A DNA stretch of 64,000 nucleotides, taken from contig JAUJNX010000008.1 in the NCBI GenBank assembly GCA_030447925.1, forward strand, positions 105,399 to 169,398. Reading direction: 5' to 3'. Below are positions 53,349-62,014 of this stretch, one piece after another. This stretch comes from Egibacteraceae bacterium (GTDB lineage Bacteria > Actinomycetota > Nitriliruptoria > Euzebyales > Egibacteraceae). Numbering within the stretch: position 1 is the stretch's first letter; each line of letters begins with the position of its first letter. The position numbers and the translations under genes were made by a program. The notes beneath the pieces are model-generated. The model made no database searches and was not told the origin of the DNA. It saw only the letters and a program-made list of their open reading frames with translations.

Positions 53349-54185
53349 ATGGCGATCTCCGCCCCGTCCTGGCTCCAGCGTCCGCGCGCCCGCCGCGCCG
53401 CTGGGGTGGCCCTGCTCGTGGCGGGGACGGTTGGGGTCGTGGCGGGCCTCGCCCTCACCGTGATCGGCTGGCGGCTGGTCGGGTCCCTCGACGCGTCGGT
53501 CGGGCGGTCCCTGGCCCTCACCGCCGAGGCGCTGGCGGCGCTGGACGGCTCGCTGCAGCTCTCCGCCGACACCGTCGTCGTCCTGGACCGGGGCCTGGGC
53601 GACGTCCAGCGCGCGACCGACGAGGCGGCCACCGCCCTCACGGACGGCGAGCGGCTGGTCGGGGACAGCGCCCGCCTCACCGGCACCCGCCTGGCCGACG
53701 CGGTCGCCGCCGTGGACCGCAGCCTGCCGGCGGTCGAGCGCGTCGCGGCGGTCATCGACGACACGCTCGTCACCCTCGACGCGCTGCCCGTCGGGCCCGA
53801 GTACGACCCCGAGCAGCCCTTCGACGCGTCCATCCGGGACCTGTCCGGCGCGCTGCGGGGCGTGCCGGAGGAGCTGCGCGCCCAGTCCGCGGTGCTGGAG
53901 GGCGTGGCGGGCAGCCTGGGCGACGCGGGCCGGAGCGCGGGCGCGGTGGCGGAGGACGTCGGCGCCCTGGACGCCCAGCTCGACGAGGCCGCCGACCTGC
54001 TGACCTCCTACGCCGACACCGGCGAGCGGGCCCGCACCCTGGTCGCCGGCGCCCGCGACCGGATGGCCGGGCAGGTCGCCGCAGGGCGGCTGGCGGTGGC
54101 GGCCCTGGGCCTGTCCGCGGCGCTCGGCCAGATCGTCCCGCTCGCGGCGGGCTGGTGGCTCCTCCGCGGTGGGCGCGGCGCTTGA
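53349..54185 (+). CDS. Membrane protein with periplasmic helical region, unknown family
   Basis: A 278-residue protein. One transmembrane span near the start (AAGVALLVAGTVGVVAGLAL) and one at the end (AVAALGLSAALGQIVPLAAG) enclose about 200 residues of alpha-helical, alanine/leucine-rich sequence, with a DE-rich patch (EYDPEQPFDASI) in the middle. The two-span layout with a coiled-coil-like outside part resembles sensor or wall-spanning proteins. I see no enzyme motif. ATG 53349 lies close to the TetR operators. Function unknown. Confidence 0.7.
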   Translation: MAISAPSWLQRPRARRAAGVALLVAGTVGVVAGLALTVIGWRLVGSLDASVGRSLALTAEALAALDGSLQLSADTVVVLDRGLGDVQRATDEAATALTDGERLVGDSARLTGTRLADAVAAVDRSLPAVERVAAVIDDTLVTLDALPVGPEYDPEQPFDASIRDLSGALRGVPEELRAQSAVLEGVAGSLGDAGRSAGAVAEDVGALDAQLDEAADLLTSYADTGERARTLVAGARDRMAGQVAAGRLAVAALGLSAALGQIVPLAAGWWLLRGGRGA

Positions 54186-54195
54186 CTTATATAAG
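54182..54195 (+). promoter_or_regulatory. Palindromic operator-like CTTATATAAG with a -35 TTGACT
   Basis: TTGACT at 54182-54187 runs into the perfect 10-bp palindrome CTTATATAAG (54186-54195). An AT-rich palindrome stands out sharply in this GC-rich window. The -10 would fall near 54205-54210 (AACACT, weak). ArsR-family repressors in actinobacteria bind such sites and commonly regulate AHSA1 genes, but no ArsR gene is nearby. Confidence 0.6.
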
Positions 54196-54249
54196 CTCGC
54201 GCTGAACACTCCGCCGGGTCATGGTCCAAGCGGACGACGAGGAGCACCG

Positions 54250-54903
54250 ATGATCGACGTCACCCAGCAGGTCAGCGCGGTGCGCCGCCAGGTCGGCACA
54301 CGGGTGCTGGAGGCGGGCGAGGCCCGCGTCGTCACCCTGGCGCAGACCTACGCCGCGCCGGTGGAGGACGTGTGGGACGCCTGCACCAACCCCGAGCGCA
54401 TCCCCCGGTGGTTCCTGCCGGTGTCCGGCGACCTCCGCCTGCACGGCCGCTACCAGCTGGAGGGCAACGCGGGCGGGACGGTCGAGCGCTGCGACCCGCC
54501 CAAGAGCTTCGCGGCCACCTGGGAGTACGGCGGGGAGGCCTCCTGGATCGAGGTGCGCCTGTCGGCCGAGGGCGCCGCCGGGACCCGGCTGGAACTCGAG
54601 CACACCGCGCACGTGGACGACGAGTTCTGGGACCGGTTCGGGCCCGGGGCGGTCGGCGTCGGCTGGGACCTGGCCCTGATCGGCCTCGTGCTGCACCTGT
54701 CCTCGGGGTCCGCGGTCGACCCGGCACAGGTCCAGGCCTGGACGGTCTCGCCGGAGGGCCGCGCCTTCGTGACCGCGAGCAGCGAGCGCTGGCGCGACGC
54801 GAACATCGCCGCCGGCACCGCGCCCGACGCCGCCGGGGGTGCCGCCGCTCGCACCACGGCCTTCTACACCGGCACCGAGGACCCGCCCGCCGCCGAAGCC
54901 TAG
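54250..54903 (+). CDS. AHSA1/SRPBCC-family protein
   Basis: A 217-residue SRPBCC (START-like) protein with the AHSA1 signature: TYAAPVEDVWDACTNPERIP, RWFLPVSGDLRLHGRYQLEG, and a long C-terminal helix ending ARTTAFYTG. In other actinobacteria close homologues sit in ArsR-controlled operons and may act as ligand binders. GAGGAG before ATG 54250. The operator-like palindrome is 55 bases upstream. Ligand unknown. Confidence 0.87.
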   Translation: MIDVTQQVSAVRRQVGTRVLEAGEARVVTLAQTYAAPVEDVWDACTNPERIPRWFLPVSGDLRLHGRYQLEGNAGGTVERCDPPKSFAATWEYGGEASWIEVRLSAEGAAGTRLELEHTAHVDDEFWDRFGPGAVGVGWDLALIGLVLHLSSGSAVDPAQVQAWTVSPEGRAFVTASSERWRDANIAAGTAPDAAGGAAARTTAFYTGTEDPPAAEA

Positions 54904-55028
54904 CCCCAGCCCCGTACGTCGGTGCCGGCGGGGACGACGACGACGTCGACGCCGCCCCACGCCACCCGGACAAGGTCGGTGGACCGGTCAGGGGGACGGC
55001 CGCGGCGGCTCGGGCCCGATGGTCCGCC

Positions 55029-56783
55029 CTACTGGTCGGCGGCCACGACGCGGGCGTGGTCGAGCAGGTGCTCCAGGTGGAGCCGGCCCAGGTAGGACCA
55101 CACCTGGTAGCGGCAGTCGTGGCCGCCGAGGGCGATGCGACCGGTGTGCGGGCTGGTGTCGCGGCCCGCGCTGTCGGCGTCGGGGGCGTACCAGGCGGTC
55201 GTCCCGTCGGCCCAGCGGCGGCGGATCCCCGGCTCCTCGACGAGGGCCGGCCGGATCTCCTCGGGCGGCACGTCCACCGGACCGATGCCGAACACGCCAC
55301 GACCGCAGTCCTCGCAGGCGTAGCCGTCGGCCCCCCGCCCGCGCAGGCCGGGACGGTCGTAGGCCACCAGCCAGTCCTCCGGCGTGGTGTTGGCGCGGCG
55401 CGCCGTGGCGCCCGTCGCCTCGCCCGGGTCGGGAAAGGCGACGGGCGGGCAGGACGGATCCGCCCCCGCGCGGCGCCACTCCTCCAGCAGGACCGCGGGC
55501 GCCTCGGCGTCCGGGAGCGGATCGGCCTCGGGGCCGGGCAGGCCGGTATCCACCGCGACGGCGGACGTGGGGGCGGGACTCGGGGACGGCGGTGCCGCGG
55601 CCGGCGCGGGCGTGGCCGGGGGCGCGGTCGGGGGCGCGGTCGGCGAGGCCGGGACGACCACGGGGGCCAGGGACGCGGAGCGGAGGTCCGGTGGGCGACC
55701 CAGCACCGCCCAGGCCGTACCCCAGCCGAGCAGGAGCAGGGCGAGCAGCGCGCTCAGTGGCACCAGGACCTTGCGGGCGCCCGATCCGCCGGGCGCGGTG
55801 GGAGCGGCCGAGCCCGCCTGGGTCCCCGCACGCGCGCCACGCGGTCGCGCCGACCGCCTGCGCGCTGTCGTCGCGGAGCTCCCCCCGGGCAGGCCCTCCC
55901 CCCGGTCGCCCGCGGTCCCTCCCCAGCCGCGGCGCACGAGGTCGGCCGCCGCGCCGGCCGGGTCCCCCTCGGGATCGCCCAGCAGGCGGAGCACCAGCTC
56001 GAAGGCGGTGGGGCGCCGCTGGGGATCCTTGTGCAGCGCACCCTCGACCGCGGCGCGGAGGGACGGCTCCAGCCCCTCCAGGTCCGGCTGCTCGTAGACG
56101 ATGCGGTAGGCCATGCGGATGGGGTTCTGCGCCGCGAACGGCGACTGACCCGTCGCGGCGTAGGTGACCAGGCAGCCCCAGGCGAAGACGTCCGCCGCGG
56201 ACGTCACCGGGCCGTCCCCCTCGAGCTGCTCGGGAGCCATGAAGGCCAGTGTCCCGAGCCGCTGCCGATCGGAGGTCAGCCCCGCGGCGACGTCGGGTCC
56301 GCTGGCGATGCCGAAGTCGATCACCCGCGGCCCCGTGGTGCTGAGCAGCACGTTGTCGGGTTTCAGGTCGCGGTGCACGACCCCCGCCGCGGCGATGCTC
56401 GCCAGCGCCGACGCCACCCCCACCGCCAAGCCCTCCAGCACGGGCACCGGAAGGGGGCCGCCGGTCTCGACCGCCTCCCGCAGGCTGGGTCCGTCGATGA
56501 ACTCGGTGACGACGTAAGGCGAGTCGGCGTCGACGTCGGCGTCCAGCACGGCGGCGGTGCAGAACCGCGCGACCCGCTGGGCCGCGGCGACCTCCTGGCG
56601 GAACCGCGAGCGGAACTGCTCGTCCCGGGCGTACTCGTCCCGGATCACCTTCACGGCGACCTTGCCGCCCCGGTCGTCGGTGGCCAGGAACACCGTCCCC
56701 ATCCCACCCGCCCCGAGCCGACCCAGGACCCGGTAGGGACCCAGCCGGTCCGGGTCGCCCGCCCGGGTCGCGACCGCCCTCAC
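55029..56783 (-). CDS. Membrane Ser/Thr protein kinase (eukaryotic-type)
   Basis: A 584-residue Hanks-type kinase. Intracellular domain: G-loop GRLGAGGMGTVF (21-32), catalytic lysine K45, VVHRDLKPDNVLL with D139, DFG at 156-158, and MAPEQ. A transmembrane span follows at about 340-365 and then a long extracytoplasmic part (Pro/Ala-rich linker, then a domain with paired cysteines, YACEDCGRGVFGIGPVDVPP). No PASTA repeats, so the sensor is not the usual wall-binding one. GTG start overlaps the pseudokinase stop by four bases. Confidence 0.92.
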   Translation of the reverse strand: MRAVATRAGDPDRLGPYRVLGRLGAGGMGTVFLATDDRGGKVAVKVIRDEYARDEQFRSRFRQEVAAAQRVARFCTAAVLDADVDADSPYVVTEFIDGPSLREAVETGGPLPVPVLEGLAVGVASALASIAAAGVVHRDLKPDNVLLSTTGPRVIDFGIASGPDVAAGLTSDRQRLGTLAFMAPEQLEGDGPVTSAADVFAWGCLVTYAATGQSPFAAQNPIRMAYRIVYEQPDLEGLEPSLRAAVEGALHKDPQRRPTAFELVLRLLGDPEGDPAGAAADLVRRGWGGTAGDRGEGLPGGSSATTARRRSARPRGARAGTQAGSAAPTAPGGSGARKVLVPLSALLALLLLGWGTAWAVLGRPPDLRSASLAPVVVPASPTAPPTAPPATPAPAAAPPSPSPAPTSAVAVDTGLPGPEADPLPDAEAPAVLLEEWRRAGADPSCPPVAFPDPGEATGATARRANTTPEDWLVAYDRPGLRGRGADGYACEDCGRGVFGIGPVDVPPEEIRPALVEEPGIRRRWADGTTAWYAPDADSAGRDTSPHTGRIALGGHDCRYQVWSYLGRLHLEHLLDHARVVAADQ

Positions 56784-58384
56784 CGGTCACCCTCGCAGGG
56801 CGCGCTGTCCCACAGCTCGTAGACCACGTCGCGGGCCTGCCAGTCGTAGGGCAGGTCCTTCGAGTAGTAGCCGGTGATGCCCGCCGCCTGGAACCACGCG
56901 TGCTGGCTGTAGTCCTTCAGGATCGTCAGCCCCGGCCCGTAGGCGTCGCGGAGCTGCTGGACACCCGAGCCCAGCCCGATGCCGGCAGCGGTGCTCAGGT
57001 CCGGCTCGGCACCGGCCGGATCCGGGTTCTGGTGCAGGCCGGGGAAGGGCTCGCGCAGCAGCCAGTCGTAGAAGTGCCGGGTGCCGGGCGGCGCGCGGCG
57101 CGTGGGGGCGTCGGAGAACGCGAGGGTCAGCCACCCCCAGCGCACGCGCCGGGTGAACCCCCGGCCGCAGGATCCCGTGCCCTGCGACCCCTCCACCAGG
57201 TCGCTGACCTCGTCGGGCGGACCCAGGCGCCGGGTCAGCTCCGCCATGACCGCGTCCTCGGCGGCGCCGAAGGGCAGGGCCCCCAGCCCGTCGGCGGTGA
57301 GCTGGAGCGGCTGGTCCACCGCCACGGTGGGGGCGGGAGGTGGCGGGTCCAGCGGTGCCGGCTCCTCGGCGTCGGGTGGCGGTGGGACCGCCGGCACAGG
57401 GGCCGCGGGCTCAGAGACCGGCGGCTCAGAGACCGGCGGGGTGCCCGGCGCGGCGGGGGAACCCGCGCGCGCCGCGAGACCGGCCCCGGTCAGCCCCAGC
57501 GTGAGCAGGAGGGCGACTCCCGCCGCGGCCCTGCGCCCCGCGGCCGGCGCGGTGGTGCGCCGGGAGCGTCCCGGCCCGCCCCGACCGCGCGGCGGGGGCT
57601 GGCCCGGACGGGCGGTGGGGGCGGCCAGGCCGGTGCCGCCGACCAGGTGGACCAGCAGCGTCCGCGCGGACGGCCGCCGGGCCGGGTCGGTGTCCAGGGC
57701 GCGCTCGACGGCCGGCCGCAGGGCTGGTCCCAGCAGGTCCACAGGGGCGGTCTCGCCGGCGGCCGGGAGGCGCCCGGTCCCCGCGTACAGGACCGACCCG
57801 CCCCAGGCCAGGACGTCGGCCGGGGCTCCTCCCGAACGCTGGCCGGCGGACCCCCCGCTGCGCCGGCGCCGCCCGTCATGCTCACCGGGAAGGCCCAGGC
57901 CCACCAGCCGTGGACCGGTGGCGCTCAGCACCACGCTGTCCGGGCTGACCGATCCGTGCGCCGTGCCCGCCGAGTGGAGCGCGGCGAGTGCGGTGGCCAG
58001 CGCGACGGCCAGCCCCTCCAGCGCCGGCGGGGCGAGCGGACCGCCGGTGGTCACCGCCTCACGCAGGACCGGGCCGTCCACATGCTCGGTGACGACGTAG
58101 GGCAGGGGGCCGTCCACGTCCACCGACACGATGGCGGCGCCGGGGAAGCGGACCGTCCGCCGGGCGGCAACCTGATAGTGCAGGCGGTCTCGGAGACGCT
58201 CGTCCGCGAAGCGCGGTGTGGTCACCTCCACCAGCGCACCGTCCGGGTCGCGCGCCTGGAACACGACCGCCGCGTCGTCCTCGCGCACGCGACCCAGGAG
58301 GCGGTACGCGCCCAGCTCCGGCGGGTCGCCGGCACGCAGAGGCGCGAGGCGGCGCCCGGCCGCCGCCTGGTCGGTCCTGCTCAC
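56780..58384 (-). CDS. Membrane Ser/Thr pseudokinase
   Basis: A 534-residue protein, alignable end to end with the kinase gene downstream but lacking every catalytic element: the G-loop is GRVREDDAAVVF, the VAVK lysine is T55 in VEVTTPRF, HRD is HGSVSPDS (143-150), and DFG is GLG (162-164). A transmembrane span (GVALLLTLGLTGAGLAARAG) follows at about residue 290-310, then a proline-rich linker and an extracytoplasmic region. ATG 58384. Translated with the kinase (GTGA). It may act as an allosteric partner or regulator of it. Confidence 0.88.
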   Translation of the reverse strand: MSRTDQAAAGRRLAPLRAGDPPELGAYRLLGRVREDDAAVVFQARDPDGALVEVTTPRFADERLRDRLHYQVAARRTVRFPGAAIVSVDVDGPLPYVVTEHVDGPVLREAVTTGGPLAPPALEGLAVALATALAALHSAGTAHGSVSPDSVVLSATGPRLVGLGLPGEHDGRRRRSGGSAGQRSGGAPADVLAWGGSVLYAGTGRLPAAGETAPVDLLGPALRPAVERALDTDPARRPSARTLLVHLVGGTGLAAPTARPGQPPPRGRGGPGRSRRTTAPAAGRRAAAGVALLLTLGLTGAGLAARAGSPAAPGTPPVSEPPVSEPAAPVPAVPPPPDAEEPAPLDPPPPAPTVAVDQPLQLTADGLGALPFGAAEDAVMAELTRRLGPPDEVSDLVEGSQGTGSCGRGFTRRVRWGWLTLAFSDAPTRRAPPGTRHFYDWLLREPFPGLHQNPDPAGAEPDLSTAAGIGLGSGVQQLRDAYGPGLTILKDYSQHAWFQAAGITGYYSKDLPYDWQARDVVYELWDSAPCEGDR

Positions 58385-58665
58385 GGGCTCACCCGTCCGA
58401 TTGTCGGACGCGGCCCCTCCACGCCCTGAAGCCCACCCCGCTCAGGGTAGTGCCGCGGTCGCCCGCCGCACCTCCTACCGTAGAAGGATCCTGGCGCCCG
58501 CGACCCTGGCGCCCGGGGTAGGAAACCCTGCCCCCCGCGGCGGTCAACCTTCCCCACACAGGTGCTGGGACCGCCTCCCGGCGGCCCGCAAGCTGGTCGT
58601 GTCCGTTGCAGATCTCTGACCGCGCGCCGCATCAGGCGGCGCCGCCAGGACACGAGGAGCCACCG
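58385..58665. other. Divergent promoter region between pseudokinase and repeat-protein genes
   Basis: 281 bases without a gene. It must hold the promoters for both directions. I see TTGCAG near 58606 and an interrupted dyad at CCTACCGTAGAAGG (58484-58497), but nothing decisive. A GAGGAG ribosome site lies at 58654-58659. Confidence 0.4.
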
Positions 58666-59526
58666 ATGACGCAGGACACCACCCCCACCGACGGGACGCG
58701 GCGCGGCCGACGGGCCCGTGCGCGGGCGCCGCAACGGGTGGCCAGGATGGTCGGCGCGGGCCTGCTGGCGCTGCCCCTGGGCACCCTGGGCAGCATCGGC
58801 GACGTGACGCTGGCCTCGGCGACCCCCGTGCCGGCGATCACCGCCCAGCCGGCCCCGAGCCAGCCCACCGACGCCGAGGCGCAGGCCGCCTTCTGGGAGG
58901 CGGACTACACCCTCAGCGACGCCGAGCAGCTGGCCACGCTGTGGCAGCTGGACAGCGTGGGGGACGCGAAGACCAGGGCCGGGCAGAAGATCCTCCAGGG
59001 TCTCCCCCTGCCGTCGCCCGCCGACCTGGCCGCCGACGAGGCGCGCGCCTTCTACAACGCGGGCTACTCCTACTGGGACTCGGTCGTCCTGGCCTGGCTG
59101 TGGGACTCGCCGAGCCCGCAGGCGGCCAAGGTGGCCGCGGGCGCGAAGCTGCTCGACCGCGTCCCCGTGCCGCCGTCCGACGACCTCACCGCCGATGTCT
59201 ACGCCGAGGCGCAGGCGGCCTTCCTCGCCGCCGGCTACACGCCCGAGGACGGGATCTACCTGGCCGAGCTGTGGAACCTGGACAGCCCCGGCGACGCCAA
59301 GGCGGCGGTCGGCGCCAAGCTGCTCGAGGGCATCCCCGTGCCGCCGCCCGACGACCTGGACGCCGACCCGTACCTGGAGGGCGTGCGCGCGTTCCTCGAC
59401 GCGGGGTACACCTACGCCGACGCCCAGGAGCTGGCCGGACTGTGGGACATGGACAACCCGGTGGACACCAAGGCGCGCGCCGGGCAGAAGCTGCTCGACG
59501 GCCTGCCGCTGCCCATCGACGCATGA
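58666..59526 (+). CDS. Exported protein of four about 57-residue repeats, unknown family
   Basis: A 286-residue protein behind GAGGAG. An Arg-rich N-terminus and hydrophobic stretch (MVGAGLLALPLGTLGSIGDV) suggest export or anchoring. Four tandem repeats follow, anchored at AAFWEADYT (74), RAFYNAGYS (127), AAFLAAGYT (184) and RAFLDAGYT (241), each ending with xGxKLLxGlPvPpxDD. Spacing is 53, 57 and 57 residues. Consensus parts are AxxxLAxLWxLDsPgDAK and aGaKLLxG. I know no matching family. Acidic and aromatic residues are conserved and no cysteines occur. The ATGA overlap couples it to the amidoligase gene. Confidence 0.8.
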   Translation: MTQDTTPTDGTRRGRRARARAPQRVARMVGAGLLALPLGTLGSIGDVTLASATPVPAITAQPAPSQPTDAEAQAAFWEADYTLSDAEQLATLWQLDSVGDAKTRAGQKILQGLPLPSPADLAADEARAFYNAGYSYWDSVVLAWLWDSPSPQAAKVAAGAKLLDRVPVPPSDDLTADVYAEAQAAFLAAGYTPEDGIYLAELWNLDSPGDAKAAVGAKLLEGIPVPPPDDLDADPYLEGVRAFLDAGYTYADAQELAGLWDMDNPVDTKARAGQKLLDGLPLPIDA

Positions 59527-60644
59527 GTCGGGACCAACGGAGCATCCCTGGGGCGGGCGCCGAGGCGCGCCCGCCCCAGGGCGTGCCCGGCCCGTTCTCC
59601 CGGATCGGTTTCGAGCTGGAGCTGCTGGCGCCGCGCGGCTCCAGCCGCGCCCAGCTCGCCCACGAGCTGAGCGAGCGCTGTGGCGGCACCGTCCGCCCGG
59701 TCTTCCACGCCGACAGCGAGCCGTCCCTGGTGCCCGGCATGGGCCAGTTCCTGCACCTGACCCGCGGCCTGGAGGTCCGGCGGGACGACGGGCGCGTGCT
59801 GTGCACCCTGGTGGACGACATCACGATCGTCGGCGACCTGGACCAGCGCGCGGCGCCCCGGCCGGGGTGGTACCGCGTGCTCAGCGACGACCGCCGGCTG
59901 CTGCGCCTGGTCGCCGCCCACGCCGACCCGGCCGCGCCGCTGGAGACGGTGCTGGACCCCGTGGCGGCGCTGTTCGGGGTCCAGGTCCAGGCGCGCGGGG
60001 CGGTCCGGCGCGTGAACGACGGCGCGGGCGCCACCATCGCCCTGGCGGCGCCGCAGCCGGGGGAGCGTGAGCGGCCGTGCGAGGTGGTCACGCCGCCGCT
60101 GGAGCGCGATCACCTGGGGGCACTGGAGGAGCTGCTCGCGCCGGCGCGCGAGCTCGGGTTCGTCGTCCCGCGGGAGGCGGCGGTGCACCTGCACCTGGAC
60201 GGCGCGCCGTTCCGCAGCGTCCACGCCTTCGCCAACGTGGTGCGGCTGTTCGCGCGCTGGCGGGATCCGCTGCGGCGCGTGCTCGGCACCAACCCCGCCT
60301 GCGTGCGCCTGCGCCCCCTGCCCGGCGACCTGCTCCGCCTGGCCGAGGACGCGGATTCCGGCGGGCGCGGCTGGGACGAGCTGCGGCGGGCCGCGGGCGG
60401 GCTGGGACTGACCAAGTTCTTCGACGTGAACCTGACCAGCCTCCTGGCGGAGGCGCCCACCCGTGACACCCTCGAGGTCCGCATCCTGCCCGGCATGATC
60501 TGGGGTCCCGCCGTCGCGGGGCGTGCCGCCCTGGTGGACGGGCTCCTGCGTCGCTGCCAGGACCCCGGCCCTCTCCCGTCCCCGCCCGGCGACCTCGACG
60601 CCGCCTGCGCCCAGCTCGAGCGCATGGCGCGAGCCGGTGGCTGA
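59523..60644 (+). CDS. Amidoligase-family enzyme (Amidoligase_2 type)
   Basis: A 373-residue protein of the COOH-NH2 ligase fold, related to glutamine synthetase. Family marks in order are IGFELELLAPRG (28-39), EVVTPPL (187-193), VHLHLDGAPF (221-230), FFDVNLTSLL (299-308) and DTLEVRILPGMIWG (315-328). These match the E-, HxH-, N- and E-R motifs that bind ATP and metal in PF12224. It should join a carboxyl and an amine, possibly modifying a peptide. Its ATG is inside the repeat-protein stop (ATGA), so that protein is the obvious partner or substrate. Not membrane-bound. Confidence 0.75.
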   Translation: MSRDQRSIPGAGAEARPPQGVPGPFSRIGFELELLAPRGSSRAQLAHELSERCGGTVRPVFHADSEPSLVPGMGQFLHLTRGLEVRRDDGRVLCTLVDDITIVGDLDQRAAPRPGWYRVLSDDRRLLRLVAAHADPAAPLETVLDPVAALFGVQVQARGAVRRVNDGAGATIALAAPQPGERERPCEVVTPPLERDHLGALEELLAPARELGFVVPREAAVHLHLDGAPFRSVHAFANVVRLFARWRDPLRRVLGTNPACVRLRPLPGDLLRLAEDADSGGRGWDELRRAAGGLGLTKFFDVNLTSLLAEAPTRDTLEVRILPGMIWGPAVAGRAALVDGLLRRCQDPGPLPSPPGDLDAACAQLERMARAGG

Positions 60645-60656
60645 GCGGCCCCGCGG

Positions 60657-61262
60657 TCAGGTCCGCCCGGGGTCCTCGCGCAGGGACGCCAGGGTGATGG
60701 CGCCGCGCCGCACGGCCTCGTTGGCCAGGCTGACGCGACGGCGCTCGTCGCCCTGGTGGATCCCGAACTTGTCGTACAGGCGCACGAGGTGGTGCTTGAC
60801 CGCGGCCTCGGTGACCACGAGCTCCTCGGCGATCGCACGCACGGGCGACGGCTCGCTGAACACGTCGTCGCGCGCCAGCGGCCGGCACAGGGCGATCAGG
60901 ACGTCGTACTCCCGGCGGGTCAGGTCCGGCGGGCGCTCCGCCGCGTCGGTCGCGGACCAGCCCACCAGCTCGGCGTTGCGGTAGACGATCCGCGTCCGGC
61001 CCACCAGGAGCTGGTCGCCGTGGTCGAGCAGGTGCGATTGCACGATGCGCTCGCCGTTGACCCAGGTGCCGTTGCGTGACCCGAGGTCGGTCACTGACCA
61101 GCCGCCGGGGTAGCGGTCCAGCACCGCGTGGACGCGCGACACGGTCGGGTCGCCGCCCACCACCACGTCGTTGTCCGGATGCTTGCCCAGCGTGACGCGG
61201 TCGCCCTCGAGCACGACCAGCTCGGGACCTGCGCCCGCCGACACCTCGATGTGGGCGGCCAA
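60657..61262 (-). CDS. FHA-domain protein with winged-helix/LuxR-like C-terminus
   Basis: A 201-residue protein. Residues 1-95 are an FHA domain (VTLGKHPDNDVVVGGDPTVS, RVHAVLDRYPGGWSVTDLGS, RNGTWVNGERI), which binds phosphothreonine. The rest reads DLTRREYDVLIALCRPLARD and then EELVVTEAAVKHHLVRLYDK, a winged or LuxR-like HTH. The start is TTG 61262, with GAGGTGAGGGG upstream. It may read phosphorylation by the kinase encoded 4 kb away and pass it to transcription. It is convergent with the amidoligase gene across only 12 bases. Confidence 0.85.
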   Translation of the reverse strand: MAAHIEVSAGAGPELVVLEGDRVTLGKHPDNDVVVGGDPTVSRVHAVLDRYPGGWSVTDLGSRNGTWVNGERIVQSHLLDHGDQLLVGRTRIVYRNAELVGWSATDAAERPPDLTRREYDVLIALCRPLARDDVFSEPSPVRAIAEELVVTEAAVKHHLVRLYDKFGIHQGDERRRVSLANEAVRRGAITLASLREDPGRT

Positions 61263-61373
61263 CGCCCCTCACCTCGCCCTCGCCCCACCCCGCCACGTCC
61301 TCGTCCTGAGGATAGGGAGTCCGGGGCCGGCCAGCAGTGGCCTTCCCCGTCGCCGTGAGCGACGCGCACGCGA

Positions 61374-61448
61374 TGGAGCGGACGACGGGATTCGAACCCG
61401 CGACCCCCACCTTGGCAAGGTGGTGCTCTACCACTGAGCCACGTCCGC
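61374..61448 (-). tRNA. tRNA-Gly, anticodon GCC
   Basis: A 75-base tRNA on the minus strand: acceptor GCGGACG/CGTCCGC, D-arm GGCTCAGTGGTAGAGC, anticodon arm CCACC-TTGCCAA-GGTGG with anticodon GCC, and T-arm GCGGGTTCGAATCCCGT. The CCA end is encoded. Confidence 0.97.
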
Positions 61449-61506
61449 GTGAGTGGGCAATTCTGCCGCAGCCGGGGGCCCGCCGCAAACGACGGCGGGC
61501 CCGCGC

Positions 61507-61944
61507 TCAGCCGGTGGAGCCGAACCCGCCGTCGCCGCGGACGGTGCCGTCGAGGTCGTCGACCTCGACCACGGTGACGCGCTCGACGCGCTGGATCAGC
61601 AGCTGGGCGATGCGCTGGCCGCGGGCAAGGTCGATCGGCTCGGCCGGGTCGAGGTTGACGACGATGACCTTGACCTCGCCGCGGTAGCCCGCGTCGATCG
61701 TCCCCGGCGCGTTGACGATGCCCAGCCCCTGGCGCGCGGCCAGGCCCGACCGCGGGTGGACCAGGCCGACGTGGCCGTCGGGCACTGCGACCGCCAGCCC
61801 CGTGGGGACGACAGCCCGCTCCCCCGGCGCCAGCCGCACGTCCTGCGCGGCGCACAGGTCCAGCCCGGCGTCGCCGGGGTGGGCGTAGGCGGGCAGCGGC
61901 AGGTCCGGGTCGAGCCGGCGGACGGGCAGCACGGGATCGGGCAT
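61507..61944 (-). CDS. dut: dUTP diphosphatase (trimeric dUTPase)
   Basis: A 145-residue trimeric dUTPase that cuts dUTP to dUMP and pyrophosphate to keep uracil out of DNA. All five motifs are visible: [39 protein letters not shown] and the C-terminal GGFGSTG. ATG 61944 has AGGAGGA upstream. A lone gene next to tRNA-Gly, divergent from the HPF-like gene. Confidence 0.95.
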   Translation of the reverse strand: MPDPVLPVRRLDPDLPLPAYAHPGDAGLDLCAAQDVRLAPGERAVVPTGLAVAVPDGHVGLVHPRSGLAARQGLGIVNAPGTIDAGYRGEVKVIVVNLDPAEPIDLARGQRIAQLLIQRVERVTVVEVDDLDGTVRGDGGFGSTG

Positions 61945-62014
61945 GGGTCCTCCTGTGGGGGGTACCACTGTCGATCACCCGACAGCCCTCCACCAAACAG
62001 GAGCACCGACCCCA

